Shown: piece after piece, positions 45,093 to 56,886 of the stretch
Numbering within the stretch: position 1 is the first letter of the stretch
Layout: each line of letters opens with the position of its first letter
Source: Isoetes taiwanensis
Taxonomy: Eukaryota; Streptophyta; Lycopodiopsida; Isoetales; Isoetaceae
Reading direction: 5' to 3'
NCBI GenBank assembly: GCA_021234155.1
Contig: JAJEKV010000032.1
Span: 5,211,835 to 5,275,834 of the forward strand
DNA length: 64,000 nt
Notes under the pieces: generated by a model
What the model was told of the DNA's origin: nothing
The model's database searches: none
The model's input: the letters and a program-made list of their open reading frames with translations, nothing else
Made by a program: the position numbers and the translations under genes

Positions 45093-45288
45093 TGATCTTG
45101 GCATCCAAGATCGAGCACTGGCCATTTTCCCTTTAGGACTAACAGTAGATTCGAGTCTTGGGGTATAGCCACCCAAGCGAGAGCTTCGAGCAATTGGGAA
45201 AAGTTCCAATTTTTGGGTAGATTTTAGCTCCATGATAGATTGCTAGTGAAGTGTAGCATCTTTCCCAACCTAAATTGCCAAAAATAGG

Positions 45289-45575
45289 CCACCCCTCACG
45301 AGTGCGCCCGGCACCATTCTGGTTCGAAACCGATTCCTTGAAGCGCATTGTGGTGAGTGGTTGACCTCCGTTGACCTAGTTAGGTGTCCCAATTAATTAA
45401 GATAATGGTGTAGTTTGGCTTATTCCTTAGTTCGGATAGGTTTGTATATTATAACACTAAGAAACTCCCCATAAATTGTAAAATAGGCTGCGGAAAGCGA
45501 TCGACCCCTCCGCGCAGTCGCCCGGCACCATTAGGTTGGTAATCCGATCCGCCCAGCGCCTTTGTGTGAGTGGTG
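45289..45575 (+). repeat. Leader repeat block 1 (two ~70-bp motifs)
   Basis: Motif copies at 45289-45363 and 45502-45575, 213 bases apart. Conserved parts are CACCCCTC, AGTCGCCCGGCACCATT, a GGTT..AACCGAT inverted core and GCCTTTGTGTGAGTGGT. The block ends about 110 bases before the TATA box of the H3-like gene. Confidence 0.85.
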
Positions 45576-45687
45576 GGTGTTTTGGAGTATGGTGAGCCCA
45601 AATGAATGCCTCGTGCACCTTAAGCTAATGCCCTAGTTGTTTTTTTCCCATATGAATTGCGGTCCCAACCCCTAAATTCCACCTCCC

Positions 45688-45695
45688 TATAAATA
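45688..45695 (+). promoter_or_regulatory. TATA box of element B H3-like gene
   Basis: TATAAATA in CCCTATAAATACAAAATTAG, followed by TTAGGGTT and a pyrimidine-rich leader; the MARTKKT start is 103 bases downstream. Confidence 0.65.
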
Positions 45696-45797
45696 CAAAA
45701 TTAGGGTTCCCATTTTACCCCCACCTTTCCCGGAGAACAAATTTCGCCCAAGAAGACGATCTTTCAGCGCCAAAGCTCAAACCCGACAAACAAAAGC

Positions 45798-46973
45798 ATG
45801 GCACGGACGAAAAAGACATCCCGCAAAGGTTATGCCACCCTGCTATGTGAGCTCAGAGCGAGCCGCCCACGTGGCCGACTCTGAGGCAAGTGCACATCGG
45901 GAAGAGGAGGCACCGTTGAACCACCTAACCCTAACCCTCAAGAGCAGAATGTGCATCGAGAACCTTGATCGAGGCGACGCTACGGAGAGTCGCGGAGGGA
46001 GCTGAGAGGGAGATCTTTTTCGGATAACGGCGAACCACGCTACAGAACCGGCGAAGAAGAAGAAGAGGAAAGAGAAGAAGGCGAGCCGAGAAATCCAAGG
46101 CGAGAGGCCTGAGGGAAAAAGAAGAGCGAAGAAAGAGGAGGGAGGAGAAGGAACAGAAGAGGGAAGAGAGGAGGAAGCGCAAAGAGGAGCGGGAGAGGGT
46201 GAGAGCAGAGAAGGGTAAGGACCTGGAAGTGCCGGCGGAGAAGCCAAGAAGAAGAAGACACCGGGCCGCAACCACTATCCAGAGCCGATCCCGAGAAGCC
46301 CCCATCCTCGTCCGACCAACCCCGAGGAGGAGGAGCGGGAGGACACGAACCAGAGAAACTTCGCCCTTCAAACCCAATACCGGAGGAAGAAGACCCCAGT
46401 AAGCCAATGCACGCCCTATCCTAAATGGTGGTCAGTGCCAAGCACCCCAAACAGCACCAAGAAACCAAGGCCGCAGAGGGAGTCCTATGCGCTGAAGCGG
46501 GACTTGCAGTACCGGAAGGAGCTTAAGGAGTATACTGCGTACATGAAAATGTATGAAGAATACTCCAAATACTACGAAGAACACAGAGTGAAGACCATTG
46601 AGGGAGGTCGGGCCAACGAAGAAGAACACGCTGAAGAGGCCACCGGAACAGCCAACCCCTCCAAGAAGCCGATGAAAAGACCGTGGACTCCAAATTCGCA
46701 AGGGCGCCCAAGAAATCAAGCACTTCAGTGAGCTATGGCTTCCTCATTCCCGAGCCCCTTTGCACGTTTAACGAGGGAGATTTTGCAGGAGTTCGACCCA
46801 TCCAAACGGGTCACGGGGCGACATGTTGCTCGTGACCGCAGGGAGGCGTCGGGAGCAAAGACATCGTTACACTACTTGAAGACTACATTGCGTGTGCTCA
46901 ACACGCTAAGAGAGTGACTTGCATGCCCAAGGATATTAGACTAGCTCAGTTTATTAAGAAGGAGGGCCCCTGA
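45798..46973 (+). pseudogene. Histone H3-like gene of element B with a long charged tail insertion
   Basis: The ATG at 45798 opens MARTKKTSRKG, against canonical MARTKQTARKS; Lys4 and Lys9 positions are kept. About 277 codons of insertion follow. They include a strongly charged, coiled-coil-like run (EKEERRKRREEKEQKREERR near 46110-46200), then RDLQYRKELKEYTAYMK near 46500-46550. At 46660 KKP resumes H3 register. EIKHF (alphaN) follows, then PFARLTREILQEF (alpha1, 46755-46794) and LLEDYIACAQHAKRVTCMPK with DIRLAQFIKK (alpha2 end to alpha3, 46873-46960), then stop at 46971. At least four frameshifts separate these. Loop 1 is not lengthened, so a CenH3 identity is not indicated. It differs clearly from the near-canonical H3 of element A, yet holds the same place. 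Confidence 0.85.
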
Positions 46974-47748
46974 ACTATTGTAAATGACCTTTTCTTTGGT
47001 ATAAGTCTATAATTTTGATAAATAAATAAGTCGAATCGAGTTTAAATAGGGTGTATTGCCGAATTCTACATTTCGAAATAGCAAAAATTCGAACAAACCA
47101 GGCATTTGATCCCACCCCTCACCAGTGTCGCCCGACCCATTCGGTTTGCAAACCGATCCCACCCCTGGCCTTGTGTGAGTGGTTGAGCATGGTTTGGTGC
47201 CAAATCTTGCCTAAATGCAGAAAGTAGCTATACTATTCGACCTAACTCATCCTAGTTAGTAGGAATTGACCCCTAATCTGTCCAAATTGGCCAGGCCGGA
47301 GTCAAATGGAGCTCCACCCCTCCGCAGTCGCCCGGCACCATTCTTGGTTCGCAAACCGATTCCACCTGGCCTTTGTGTGAGTGGTGGGACCCCAAACTCC
47401 ACCACAACTTGCCCAAATAAAGGCGGTAAAGGCTCAATCCTATCTATCTCGATGAGATATCCAGGATTATGTCTTTAGTTCTCTAGTTTAGCATCATTAG
47501 TGACCTAAACAGTGATCCACCCCTCCCGATGCACGCCCAACCAGTTCGGTTTGCAAACCGATCCCACCCTGGCGCCTTTGTGTGAGTGGTCTCGTCCGAT
47601 TGATCCAAGTTGTCCTTAGGCGAACCAAAATCATTGCTTAGGGACCCTTAGGAGCATTTCCAAGCTCGGTTAGCCTATAAATCATACCTCTAGACCTCGG
47701 AAAGTGAGAATTGTAAACCTAAAATTTTCCCAAAATTAGGGTTTTGCC
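46974..47748 (+). repeat. Leader repeat block 2 (three ~70-bp motifs)
   Basis: Motif copies at 47111-47183, 47313-47386 and 47517-47590, spaced 202 and 204 bases, with the same conserved parts as block 1; the core GGTTTGCAAACCGAT is an inverted repeat. It precedes a second TATA box. No coding signal here. Confidence 0.85.
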
Positions 47749-47756
47749 TATAAAGG
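47749..47756 (+). promoter_or_regulatory. TATA box of element B accessory gene
   Basis: TATAAAGG in GCCTATAAAGGGAACCC, followed by a CT-rich leader and ATGATG at 47831. It mirrors the arrangement before the accessory gene of element A. Confidence 0.6.
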
Positions 47757-47830
47757 GAACCCAAGTGTCATTTGCACCTTCCAACCTCGCTCTCTCCCAA
47801 GCCGATTTCTCGATCCTTAGGGCGCATCAG

Positions 47831-49356
47831 ATGATGTCATCCCCATCTCCTCGCTTATGGCCACTTCTTCATTCAGCGATGGTACAACGCCCACGGCTCA
47901 TGTGACATCGAATGCGTCTTCCGGTGTCTTCCGAAGGAACTTGACATTGAGGCCACCATCAACGCCACTCCCTTCTACGAGAACATCATGTCCGAGTTCC
48001 ATGCCAAGATAGGACCCTTTACGGTAGAACTCCCCACCTTGTGTAGGGTATTTTGCACCTAACACCGCCCTCAAGTCACCCTGCAAGATATCCCAAATGT
48101 AGATAAGTACTTAGAGAATAAAGCAGTCCAGCCTTCCCAACTATATGTCCATCTCTGTCAATAGGAGGAGGTACTTCTCCTATACTGACATTGTAACCAT
48201 CTTTCTATCTCTTCGGTCAAACCCGGATAGGGGAACCCTCGGTCTGACCTTTAGAAGTTGAACCCATAGCCATGGCCGGGCAGAGGAGGAACGGATGCGA
48301 CTTCGAGTACGAAACAAGAAGAAGAGGAGGAGGATGAATACTGAATCAGACCCGTAAGACTTGGATCTAGAACGGGAGAGGCAAAGAAGCGTAATGCCAG
48401 ATCAAAGCTTGAAGAGGGATCACAGCAACAAGAAGAGCCCTACCACTTTCGGGCGGGCATTACAAGCTTGACACCGGTGTTCATAGCGGTGAGGCATATC
48501 TAACCCTTCACGACATCAAGAATCTTCCACGATGTCGCGACAGAGGCCTTAGGGTGGATGAGATTTTACACCTTCTGACAAAGCAGTGATCTCGACGACT
48601 TCATCGATCGAGAAGCCCGGAGACTTCCCCTATCGGCATAAGAGAAGCCAAGACCTTCACCCGTGAGACATCATCGGATATAGAGGCTTACGCAGGCATC
48701 GCATTGATGATGGCGAAACGGAATTGCCCTGGAGGAGGAGTTCATGGCAATTCGGGAACAAATGGGCATCAAAGGCAAGTCCACATCAACATTATTACCG
48801 AGCTTCGCCAACACCCATCCCGAAGCGGCATGGAGGCGGTATCAACCTAAGGAGGCTGGTGCACAAGACTTCGAGAGAGCTAGAGGAGATACCAGTGGAT
48901 GACTTCGCGGGAAGGCACAGGGCAACTTCCTCGTCTGCCGAAGAAACAGGGCATGATAAGGCGCTCAGATACTACCTGCCGTTGCTGCTGGACGGAAGAA
49001 TAGCGGTTATTCACCGCCAATTTAGCCCAAGAGGTGAAGAAGGGGTCTTTATGCTTATCGCCCTCTGGGGTTTGGACACCATGCGATTACCTCCAAATAT
49101 CGACCATGTTGTCCTGATCAAGAGAGCGATTGCATTGACCATCTTCGACTTACGCCATCCCTTATATAGGCCGGAGGCGATTGGCGTGTGGCAATTTACG
49201 TATACATCGGATAGGAGAATTCAAGACATGGAGGCAGTACTCCAAGGAGGAACGTCAACAAATATCCTCAGGAACTTAACAGGATCATTAGGTACGGCCC
49301 AAGTGAAGAAATTTTTGGAGGACCACCCTGATTACCTCAAGAAGTTTGAAGAGTAA
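47831..49356 (+). pseudogene. Element B accessory gene, frameshifted
   Basis: The N-terminal part (about 47875-48060) reads RRWYNAHGSCDIECVF and ENIMSEFHAKIGPFTVELP before a stop. The middle is broken. The last 210 codons (48724-49356) are open, with RYYLPLLLDGRIAV, NIDHVVLIKRAIALTIFDL and a C-terminal helix ending FLEDHPDYLKKFEE. Two blocks resemble the element A gene: the WY-containing N-terminus and the RYYL...IKRAIA block. No known family is recognised. Its promoter, strand and place between H3 and gag are the same in both elements, which argues for a functional module. Confidence 0.55.
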
Positions 49357-49640
49357 AAGTTTATTAATTTGCATGTAAAAGCTTATTATATATGAATATA
49401 ATATATATCTCTTTTGTATATAATTGCTCCCTCAAATTGTATAAACAAGTAAAACAACGTAACACACAAAACAAGAACTAATGATCGAATGTACTCTAAT
49501 GTGCATGCGGCTAGAGTACCTAGAAACCTTGATGAACACAAAGTAGCGAGAACAAGGGCGTGCCCCACCAAGGCCTCCAGTAGGAATTTCGCCGGAATTC
49601 GATCTTGTAACACCGAGGAGGAGCTATCCCAAATCAGATC
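49357..49640. other. Spacer between accessory gene and gag in element B
   Basis: AT-rich, with ATATATGAATATAATATATAT near 49386; no gene seen. Confidence 0.5.
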
Positions 49641-50924
49641 GACATCCACGACATAAGGGCATTGCTAGCGAGGGGGCAATGGGAGAGAGAGGACAGAGAA
49701 ATGTGCCCTTGCCCGGAACGCCGGTGGGCGAACGATTACAACGAAGGAAGAGAAGCGAAGGAGAAGATCTCCCAGCTCGGGATCCTCAAGCTCCAAAATT
49801 TCTGGATACGATTCGGCATCGGAAGAGCAGGAAGAAGAGGCACGAGGTCGCCGCGCAGATCAAAACCGGTGATGTGGAGGGGACGATCCGCGGCCGACTA
49901 CCGGAAGAAAGTTGACTCCGCCCTTAGTAATGTGTGGAAAGCCGGAAAGTTAGAGCAGTTTTAGGAAAACAGATCCGAATGGAAGCGAGGGCATGGTCGG
50001 ATGAGATGAGTGAGTATGGCAACGCTATGGCATGAAAGATAAAGACAAAGGGCGGTAGCAAATGTTAAACCTCAAGGGTGCAAATGAATTTGGTGGAAGG
50101 GGTATGCCAAAGCACATGGGCCGAAAGCGTGGGGCGGTTGCAAAATTCGGAAGTTTGCCAAGGCGTTCAAACATCATTATGTACCAAGAGAACATAAGTG
50201 CAACATGATGCGGCGGCTTTTATAGGCTGCAACAGTGGCAACAAATCAGTCCCGAAATACCGCGGAGGAATTCATGAGACTAAGGCTTTATGTGCCAAAG
50301 TTGAGCGAAAAGCATCGCGGTGGAAGGCTATATTGAAGGCTTGAACGATGAGATCCATAAGCTTGTAAGGGCAATAAACCCGGTCCGTAGGTCGAGGCGT
50401 AAGCAAAGGCCATAAGTTTGCAAGGGGATGTCCACAAGAGCGGGCTTCAAGGCGGCGGATATTTCCGTGGATAAGGGAAGAGCACGGGGGGGCTATAGCC
50501 CAAAGAGGCGGCAAGCCCGATAGCTAGCAAGGCGCAGTACAATTCAAATTATGGGAAGCAAGGCAACACAAGTAGTGGCAAGGGGAAAAGAAACGGGTAA
50601 GCTTCAAGGAGCAAGGAGCCAAGTCTAACTACTCCCAAGCGGTGAGGCAATTTCTGCGATCCATTCCCAAGGAAAAGAAGCGAGAATGTATAGAGAAGCG
50701 GTGTGTTTCAGATGCTTCCAGCCGAGGCATAGGACCAACAAGCGCCCCGATTATGAATGCGGCATTGGCGGTGGGATGGGGAGACACCATCGGGACCTTG
50801 ACGGCGGCGAAGCACGGGATTACATCCATGGTGAGTGTCACATCTTTGCGGCTATTGATACGGGGAATCACGAGAAAGTCGGTATAAAGTGATCTCAACG
50901 ACCGGAAAAGCCCAAGAAAATCCT
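49641..50924 (+). pseudogene. Element B gag remnant
   Basis: Capsid-like pieces homologous to element A occur in changing frames: FAKAF-like sequence near 50165, a [10 protein letters not shown]-equivalent near 50270 and EGYIEGLNDE near 50325. The zinc knuckle near 50700-50745 reads CFRCFQPRHRTNKRP, with the second-half Cys replaced by Arg. The N-terminal part (49680-49960) is Lys/Arg-rich. Confidence 0.75.
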
Positions 50925-53900
50925 TTATAGTATTGATAGACTCGGAAGGCGATCATAATTTTGCATCCCCTAGGATGGTAAGCATGTTGAAGTTAAAGCC
51001 GTTAAAGTCCAAGCCCGTGCCCGTGGTGTTAGCCAATGGAGCAATTAGGCATCTGTGGGGGGAAGAGAATAAACTTCAATGTAGACTTGCCGGTGTTAAT
51101 GTTGCGTTGGGGCGGAGGAAGTCATGAATATAGGCAAGTATGATCTCATTATTGGAATGGAATATCTTGGACCAGCGGGAGCAATCATCGATTGTGGGAA
51201 AGCGTAAAAGGTGACCTTAACAACGCCAGAGGGCAAAGTCATCGAAATCCACGGGTAAAAAAGTAACCCCAATCATGCAATGCATGAGTAGCGAAAAATT
51301 GCTTAAGTGCATAAGAAAGCGGCCGGTGGCCTATCTCCTTAAGCTTGAGCTCCAAGATCGGGGCCGAGAGAAATAAAGAGATCAAAGAATCTAGCAAGCT
51401 TCCGGGCCAATAGCAAAGTTGATCGAGGAATTTCACGACTTGTTCCCCGATGAGATTAAAAGCGACTTCCGCCCTATAGAGGAGTCGAGTGTGAAATAGC
51501 ACTTGAACACGGGGCCGAAGCCTACAAGCAAGGCACCTTATAGGATGTCAACCGAGGAGTTGACAGAGTTAAAAGCGGTTGCAAGAATTGCTAGACTTAG
51601 GGTTCATAAGACCTAGTGTCTCCCCGTTAGGAGCCCCTATTCTCTTTGTGAAGAAGAAGGATGGGAGCCTTAGGATGTGCATTGATTACCGCCAGTTAAA
51701 TAAGCACACCATCAAAAATAAGTATGCCTTGCCTAGGTCAGATGACTTAATGGATCAGTTGCAGGGAGCAAAGATCTTCTCCAAAATAGATCTCAGATCA
51801 GGATATCACCCATTAGGATCAAGGAGGAAGACATTCATAAGGCAGCGTTCAGGACAAGATATGGGCACTATGAGTTCACGATTATGCCCTTTGGATTTCT
51901 AATGCACCAGCAACATTCATGAGATTAATGAGCGGCGTCTTCCGCGAATTTCTAGATTCCTTCATCATAGTCTTCTTGACCCGATATCTTGGTTTACAGC
52001 AAGTCTGTGGAGGAGCACGCCCAACACTTGAGGAAGGTGCTTGAAAAGTTAAGAAGGCATCAACTCTTTGCGAAGTTATCGAAGTGCCACTTCGCAACGG
52101 AAAGAGTGGAGTACTTGGGGCACGTGATCACAGCAGAAGGCATTTCCACGACCACCTAAAGATAGAAGCTTGTGATCGGCTGGCGGCACCAAAGAATACG
52201 CATGAAGTCGGGGAGCTTCCTAGGGCTAGCAGGGCTATTATAGAAGATTTGTCAAGAATTTTGCCAAGGTAGCAGCGCCCGTAAACGGATCTCACAAAAG
52301 GTGGGAAGATAAAAGATTGGGCAGCCCATTGGCAAAACAAGGCCCGAAAAGCATTTGAGGCGCTAAAGGAAGCTTTGGCGGCGGCGCCCGGTATTGGTCT
52401 TGCCGGATCCGACCAAAGATAAGCTTGTAGCAACAGATGCTAGCGAGGATAGCGGCAGTAGCTTGATCCTCATGCGAGGAGGAAAGAGTAGTGGCCTATG
52501 ATTCCAAGAAGTTGAACGACGGCGGCAGGCAATACCTGCGATGATCGAGGAGCTCTGGCTATAGTAAGGGCTTTAAGAATTTGGAGGCATTATTTATTGG
52601 GAAGAAAATTCGATTAGACCACGGATCATCAAAGCCTCCAATATATATTTTCACGCGGCCGCTCCTTAATTTGAGGCAAAGGAGATGGATGGAATTCTTG
52701 GAAGAATATGACTTTGAGATAAGTTATAAGCCGGGAAGCTCAATGTGGTTCGGGGCGCCCTTTCGAGAAGCCCTTGGCAACCAGAATTCATTGTAGCCAT
52801 ATCAACACTTGTAAGTGAGTTTGGCAAGAAGATTGAGGAAGCATTGCCGAAGCGGACCTTGACTTCAAGGAAGTTTGGGCGAGCCTTTCCAAAGAGGCGG
52901 GATCGACAAGGAAAGGGAGATGTTCGGGCACTATAAGAAGGAAGGGAACTTGCTATATTATAAAAACAAATTGTGTGTACCAAAATCTTACATAAGTTAA
53001 AAGCTTATTTTGAATGATACACACAATAGTCCCATAGCGGGGCATGCGGGGTTCATGAAGACATATTTCAAGATTAGAAGCGATTATTATTGGCCCGGCA
53101 TGAAGAAGGAAATAGCAAGATATATTAGAGAGTGCCGGATATGCCCGCCGGACAAAGGCGGAACAGCTCGGATCCTGGGGCCTTGGAACCATTGCCCGTG
53201 CCAAATGCTAAGTGGGAGGTGATAAGTATGGATTTTTATTACAGGACTCCCAAGAACGCGGCAAAGGGGCAAAGATGCCTTGATGGTGGTAGTAGATAAG
53301 TTGTCAAAGATGGCACACTTTGTGCGTGCGGGGACAAATGTGAATCGGACATTAGACACGACCAACCTATTTGTTAAGGAGATTTTTAGGCTCCATGGCA
53401 TGCCAAGGGAGATAATCTCGGATAGAGACTCAAGTTTATGAGTGCCTTTTTGGCGGGACCTATTCACCACCATCCGAGACGAAGCTTTTATGAGCACGGC
53501 ATATCATCCCCAAGCGGATGGTGGGGCCGGAGAGGACAAACAGGATCATCGAAGATATGTTAAGAAGCTATGTATGGAACAAGCAATCCAAGTGGGATGA
53601 TTTCATCTACCTAGTAGAGTTTGCCTACAACACACCAAGCGAGTCATCGCAGATGAGTCCTTTTATGATTAATTACGGTATCGGTGTCTTACCCCAGATA
53701 CTTGGCACAACCACATGTCCAAGGTGGAAGTCTCCCAGCCAGATGCTTTTCGAAATGCAAGACTTGGTGGAGGAAGTGAGAGGATATCTCCTTGCGGCAA
53801 AGAAGCGAAGCGAGAAAAGCATCGCCGACAAGCATAGGACGGTAAGAGAATTTGAAGTGGGAGACAAAGTATGGTTGAAGATCAAAGTCAAAGTGGCCAA

Positions 53901-54141
53901 GCTCCGCGCCGGCAATTGCAAGAAGCTTGCTCCAAGATGGGCTGGACCCTTGAGAATAGAGAAGAGAGTAGGTAACCAATCCTACAAGTTGGACTTGCCA
54001 TCACATCTTAAGATACATAAGGTTTTCCAATTTAAGTTTGCTAAAGAGGCACACCCCAAACCCCGAGGAAATATTGGAGACAAACGAGTTTTTAGAAATG
54101 ACGGGACGAGCATATTGAAATCGTTCGGAAGTCCTTCTTAA
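50925..54141 (+). pseudogene. Element B pol remnant: protease, RT, RNase H, integrase
   Basis: Protease: [14 protein letters not shown] near 50930, with the catalytic DTG/DSG altered to DSEG. RT: intact stretch 51579-51830 ([20 protein letters not shown]), then a frameshift. The catalytic FDD region near 51970-52000 is out of frame. RNase H: LVATDAS near 52425 and [19 protein letters not shown] near 52665-52720. Integrase: HNSPIAGHAGFMKTYF and RECRICPPDK (zinc-binding, 53019-53150), core pieces near 53230-53540 (VVVDKLSKMAHF, RTNRIIEDML), and an intact C-terminal part 53518-54141. Compared with A it has roughly a dozen frameshifts. Confidence 0.9.
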
Positions 54142-55186
54142 TAGATCTTATAAGAAGACAAGAAGGTCAAAATTCCTCCAATACCTTGTGAAGTGGAAGC
54201 ACTTACCGTGGAAGACGCTTCACGTGGGTACTTGAGTCGGATCTTAAGAAACAATGCCGAGTTTATGGAGCAATGCAAGGGTCAGCTCGTCACCGGGCGT
54301 AGTCGACATCAGCAACCAAGAAATCGGCTCGGCGCATGTCGATTTGGGTTTGCATTTAAGCATGTGTAGCTAAGGCTAATCTACGCATGCGCGCCTATGC
54401 TAGGCATGGGTTGCATCGCGTTGTTACCGATGATGAGACCACTACGGTGCTCTCTAGGGCGTGGTGTAATGTCAATGTAGGCATGGCCAAGCGTTTCCGC
54501 TGTTTGAGTGGAAGGTAGATTAGAAGTCTATACGTCCCCCGGAAATAGGCGACCTCGAGAGAAAGGAGGTCATTGAGAGATGCATTGATAGGAAAAGCAC
54601 CTTTAGCCCCATATATGCTTTGATAGGAGGAATCTATCCTTCACCCCCATATCTGGGGAAGGATATCCTCCACGTTGGCAACTAGAGGTGTAGGCATGGC
54701 GGCATATAGGCATATAAAGCTATCTTTTAACCGGGATGGGAGAAACATAATCTTCCTATCTTAGAAGAGATATGCCTTGCATCCATATAATTGTATTTAA
54801 TGGGTGGTTCCCTTACAACCAACCCTTATAATAATAATTAAATATATACTAACGTGGCGTACATCCTGCGCAGGCAACTAGAAGGACCGAAGCGGCGGGG
54901 AGGGTAGCGCTACAAAGACTCTAACGCATAGTTTTGCCATAATGTGTTGTGAGGAGGAAGCGACGAGAAGTTTTTAGTTAAAACCTTAAAGCTATAATTG
55001 GCGTTAATTTTGTTATAGTCGATTATGAAGTAGAGGACGGAAGAGCCTCTCACCATAGTACAATTACAGTAAACTATAAAAATTACCTGGGGTGATTAAT
55101 ATAATATGGATATGTAAGTGTTGTAATTGCAGGATATGCAGGTACCCAAGGTGGGGAGACGCGTGATCCGGGGCGACATCAAGTCA
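54142..55186 (+). other. Element B chromodomain remnant and 3' untranslated region
   Basis: FLQYLVKWKHLPW near 54168-54206 is the start of the chromodomain seen in A, followed by a frameshift. The rest is non-coding; the part near 54870-54915 matches 1-60 of the window. Confidence 0.75.
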
Positions 55187-55200
55187 AGGTGGGGGGAGAA
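55187..55200 (+). other. Polypurine tract of element B
   Basis: AGGTGGGGGGAGAA directly before the 3' LTR. Confidence 0.9.
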
Positions 55201-56793
55201 TGTGGCGTTCCGCATAATAATATACCCCAATCACATTATATTATCTTTGCCGTCCTGCATTACATGTCACAAGTGACATGTACTTGAGAAATAGGACAAC
55301 GTTGCACCTAGGAGCTAAAGGTTGCACCTAGGGGGCAACCTTGGATGTTGGGTATGTAATTAAACATACACAACAAAAGGTTCCTTGTTCATCCATTTCC
55401 AAATGGCCTAAAGCCATTTGCCCATGTGGATGCCCTAACCTAGATAGGGTCTATATAAGGGCTAAAACCCTAGACCCTAGCTCTCCTTTCACTTTGCCAA
55501 TTAGGGTTTTCTAGAGCTTCCTTTCCTCTTTACACTTAGGGCTTTCCCAGGCCAATTCGGCCAAGGTAAGGCTCGAAATCGCATTGCCGGTTCTCAGAAA
55601 AGTCGGTTTGCACAACAGTTCTTGAGTAGCAACCGCCTTGCAAAGATCAGAGCATGGGCGCCTTCCAAGGATCAGGAGCAAGCCAAGGAGCGGTATCTAG
55701 TTGTTACATTGTGCAAAACCGTCTTTAGGCATGGCAATATGCTTGTTAGTATGTTAGATCATCTCCGGAAGCCTTGTAGATCCCTAGATCCGAGACTCTA
55801 ACGAATGAACCTAACATTGGATGTTAAGTAGATAGATTGATATGATTCTCTATCTACGTTACGTGATATTGCATGTATTCCACTCTATGATCTCCTTGTT
55901 GTGGGAAGGGGGTAGAGACCTAAAGGTCATGTGAAGATGCTCCTAGCATAGCACCTTAGTTCCCCACGTAAATGCGGCCCATGCGAGGGAGCCCACCGGC
56001 GTGGGTGAAGGGGCAAGGCCGGTTGATAAGGAGGAACTTGTCTCATCGTGGTGACCCCTCGGTAGTAAAGCCTATCGGGGTCTTTGGTCATTAGGCTTAA
56101 TGGCTTGCCACCGTGTGTGGGCAAGGCATGAGCTCGACACTAGTGGGGTGGTGGATATGACCTTCCAAAGTGAGTTCAAGTCGAATAAGGGCGGTGGCCC
56201 TCTAGCCGCCCTGCGATGAGCATGGATACCTCTGGAGGAGAGGCAGCTCTCTTCCTACCTCATCGGGGTTGGGGAGATGCAACCCAGCAGTAGTAGCCCC
56301 TCTGGCTATTCACCCGGCAGGCTACGGCCAAGTCCCAACACTTTTCAGCCTACTCTGCAAAGTGTGCACGGGAGGGGCGGATGGAGTGGACTACCCTAAG
56401 CCATGTTCTATGCCCGCCAAAATCCATTGCCATGAATTCTCGCCTCGCAATGAACTCTGGAGGCCTAGCCGTCAGTCATCCCCCTTGAGTCTGAGCCTGG
56501 GTAGGACCTTCCCTTTGTATTATTGTTATGAAGGTATTGCTGACTCTGTGATGTTGCTATTGTTATGGTGATTATGTTGTATATTATTAGTTGTGCTCAC
56601 GTTTGTTTGTTACGCTTCCGCAGATAGGTCGATCCGATGGAAGACGGATGAATGACACATCCACTCTTCCCTTGCTGGCTCTGCCCCCATGGGAGTGGAG
56701 TCAGGTGGATGGCCCCTGTCAGGCAGCTGCCAGGGGGAATGCTCCTCCTTCGAGTACGATGCGGGCATCGTATAAGGAGTAGGGGACGTCACA
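55201..56793 (+). repeat. Element B 3' LTR
   Basis: Begins TGTGGCGTTCC (one change from the 5' LTR) and ends GGACGTCACA. TATATAAGG at 55452-55460. Long identical blocks alternate with short divergent spots, many at CAG/CTG or CGG positions. Confidence 0.93.
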
Positions 56794-56886
56794 AAAGGGT
56801 TCTAACGCCAAGAAGATCCCTTGAGGTTGTGTGGATGGGGTCGGAAGCTCATTCAGCAGGCCGCACAACCATGAGACATCTTCGGT
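56794..56886 (+). pseudogene. Right part of the open frame interrupted by element B
   Basis: Continues the frame described at 43345-43481: VLTPRRSLEVVWMGSEAHSA followed by GRTTMRHLRCH and TAA. A possible splice donor (CTTCG|GTGCC) lies just before the stop. Confidence 0.35.

Larger units (their letters stand above)
43482..56793 (+). mobile_element. Element B: 13.3-kb decayed chromovirus with H3 and accessory genes
   Basis: Plus-strand relative of element A. Order: LTR, degenerate initiator-Met primer site, leader with ~200-bp repeats, H3-like gene (45798-46973), more repeats, accessory gene (47831-49356), gag, protease, RT, RNase H, integrase, chromodomain remnant, polypurine tract, LTR. The order matches A apart from A's extra first ORF, small ORF and Helitron. 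Almost every gene is broken by frameshifts, far more than in A, while the LTRs remain similar to each other. That mismatch suggests that some indels are consensus errors. Confidence 0.95.

Noticed and set aside
46050-46260. Arg/Glu-rich frames as an SR-type splicing factor
   Set aside because: No RRM and no RS dipeptide tract; the stretch fits better as the charged insertion of the H3-like gene.
46735-46917. Independent 60-codon gene
   Set aside because: It is the H3 alpha1-loop region of the element B gene in one frame; reading all frames shows the histone fold continuing to 46973.
45798-46973. Identification of the element B gene as centromeric H3 (CenH3)
   Set aside because: The tail tip is like canonical H3 and loop 1 is not lengthened. 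A long tail alone is not enough.
45289-47590. tRNA- or SINE-derived repeat, because GGTTCGAAACC resembles a B box
   Set aside because: Only one copy keeps that sequence, no A box lies at the right distance and no poly(A) follows.
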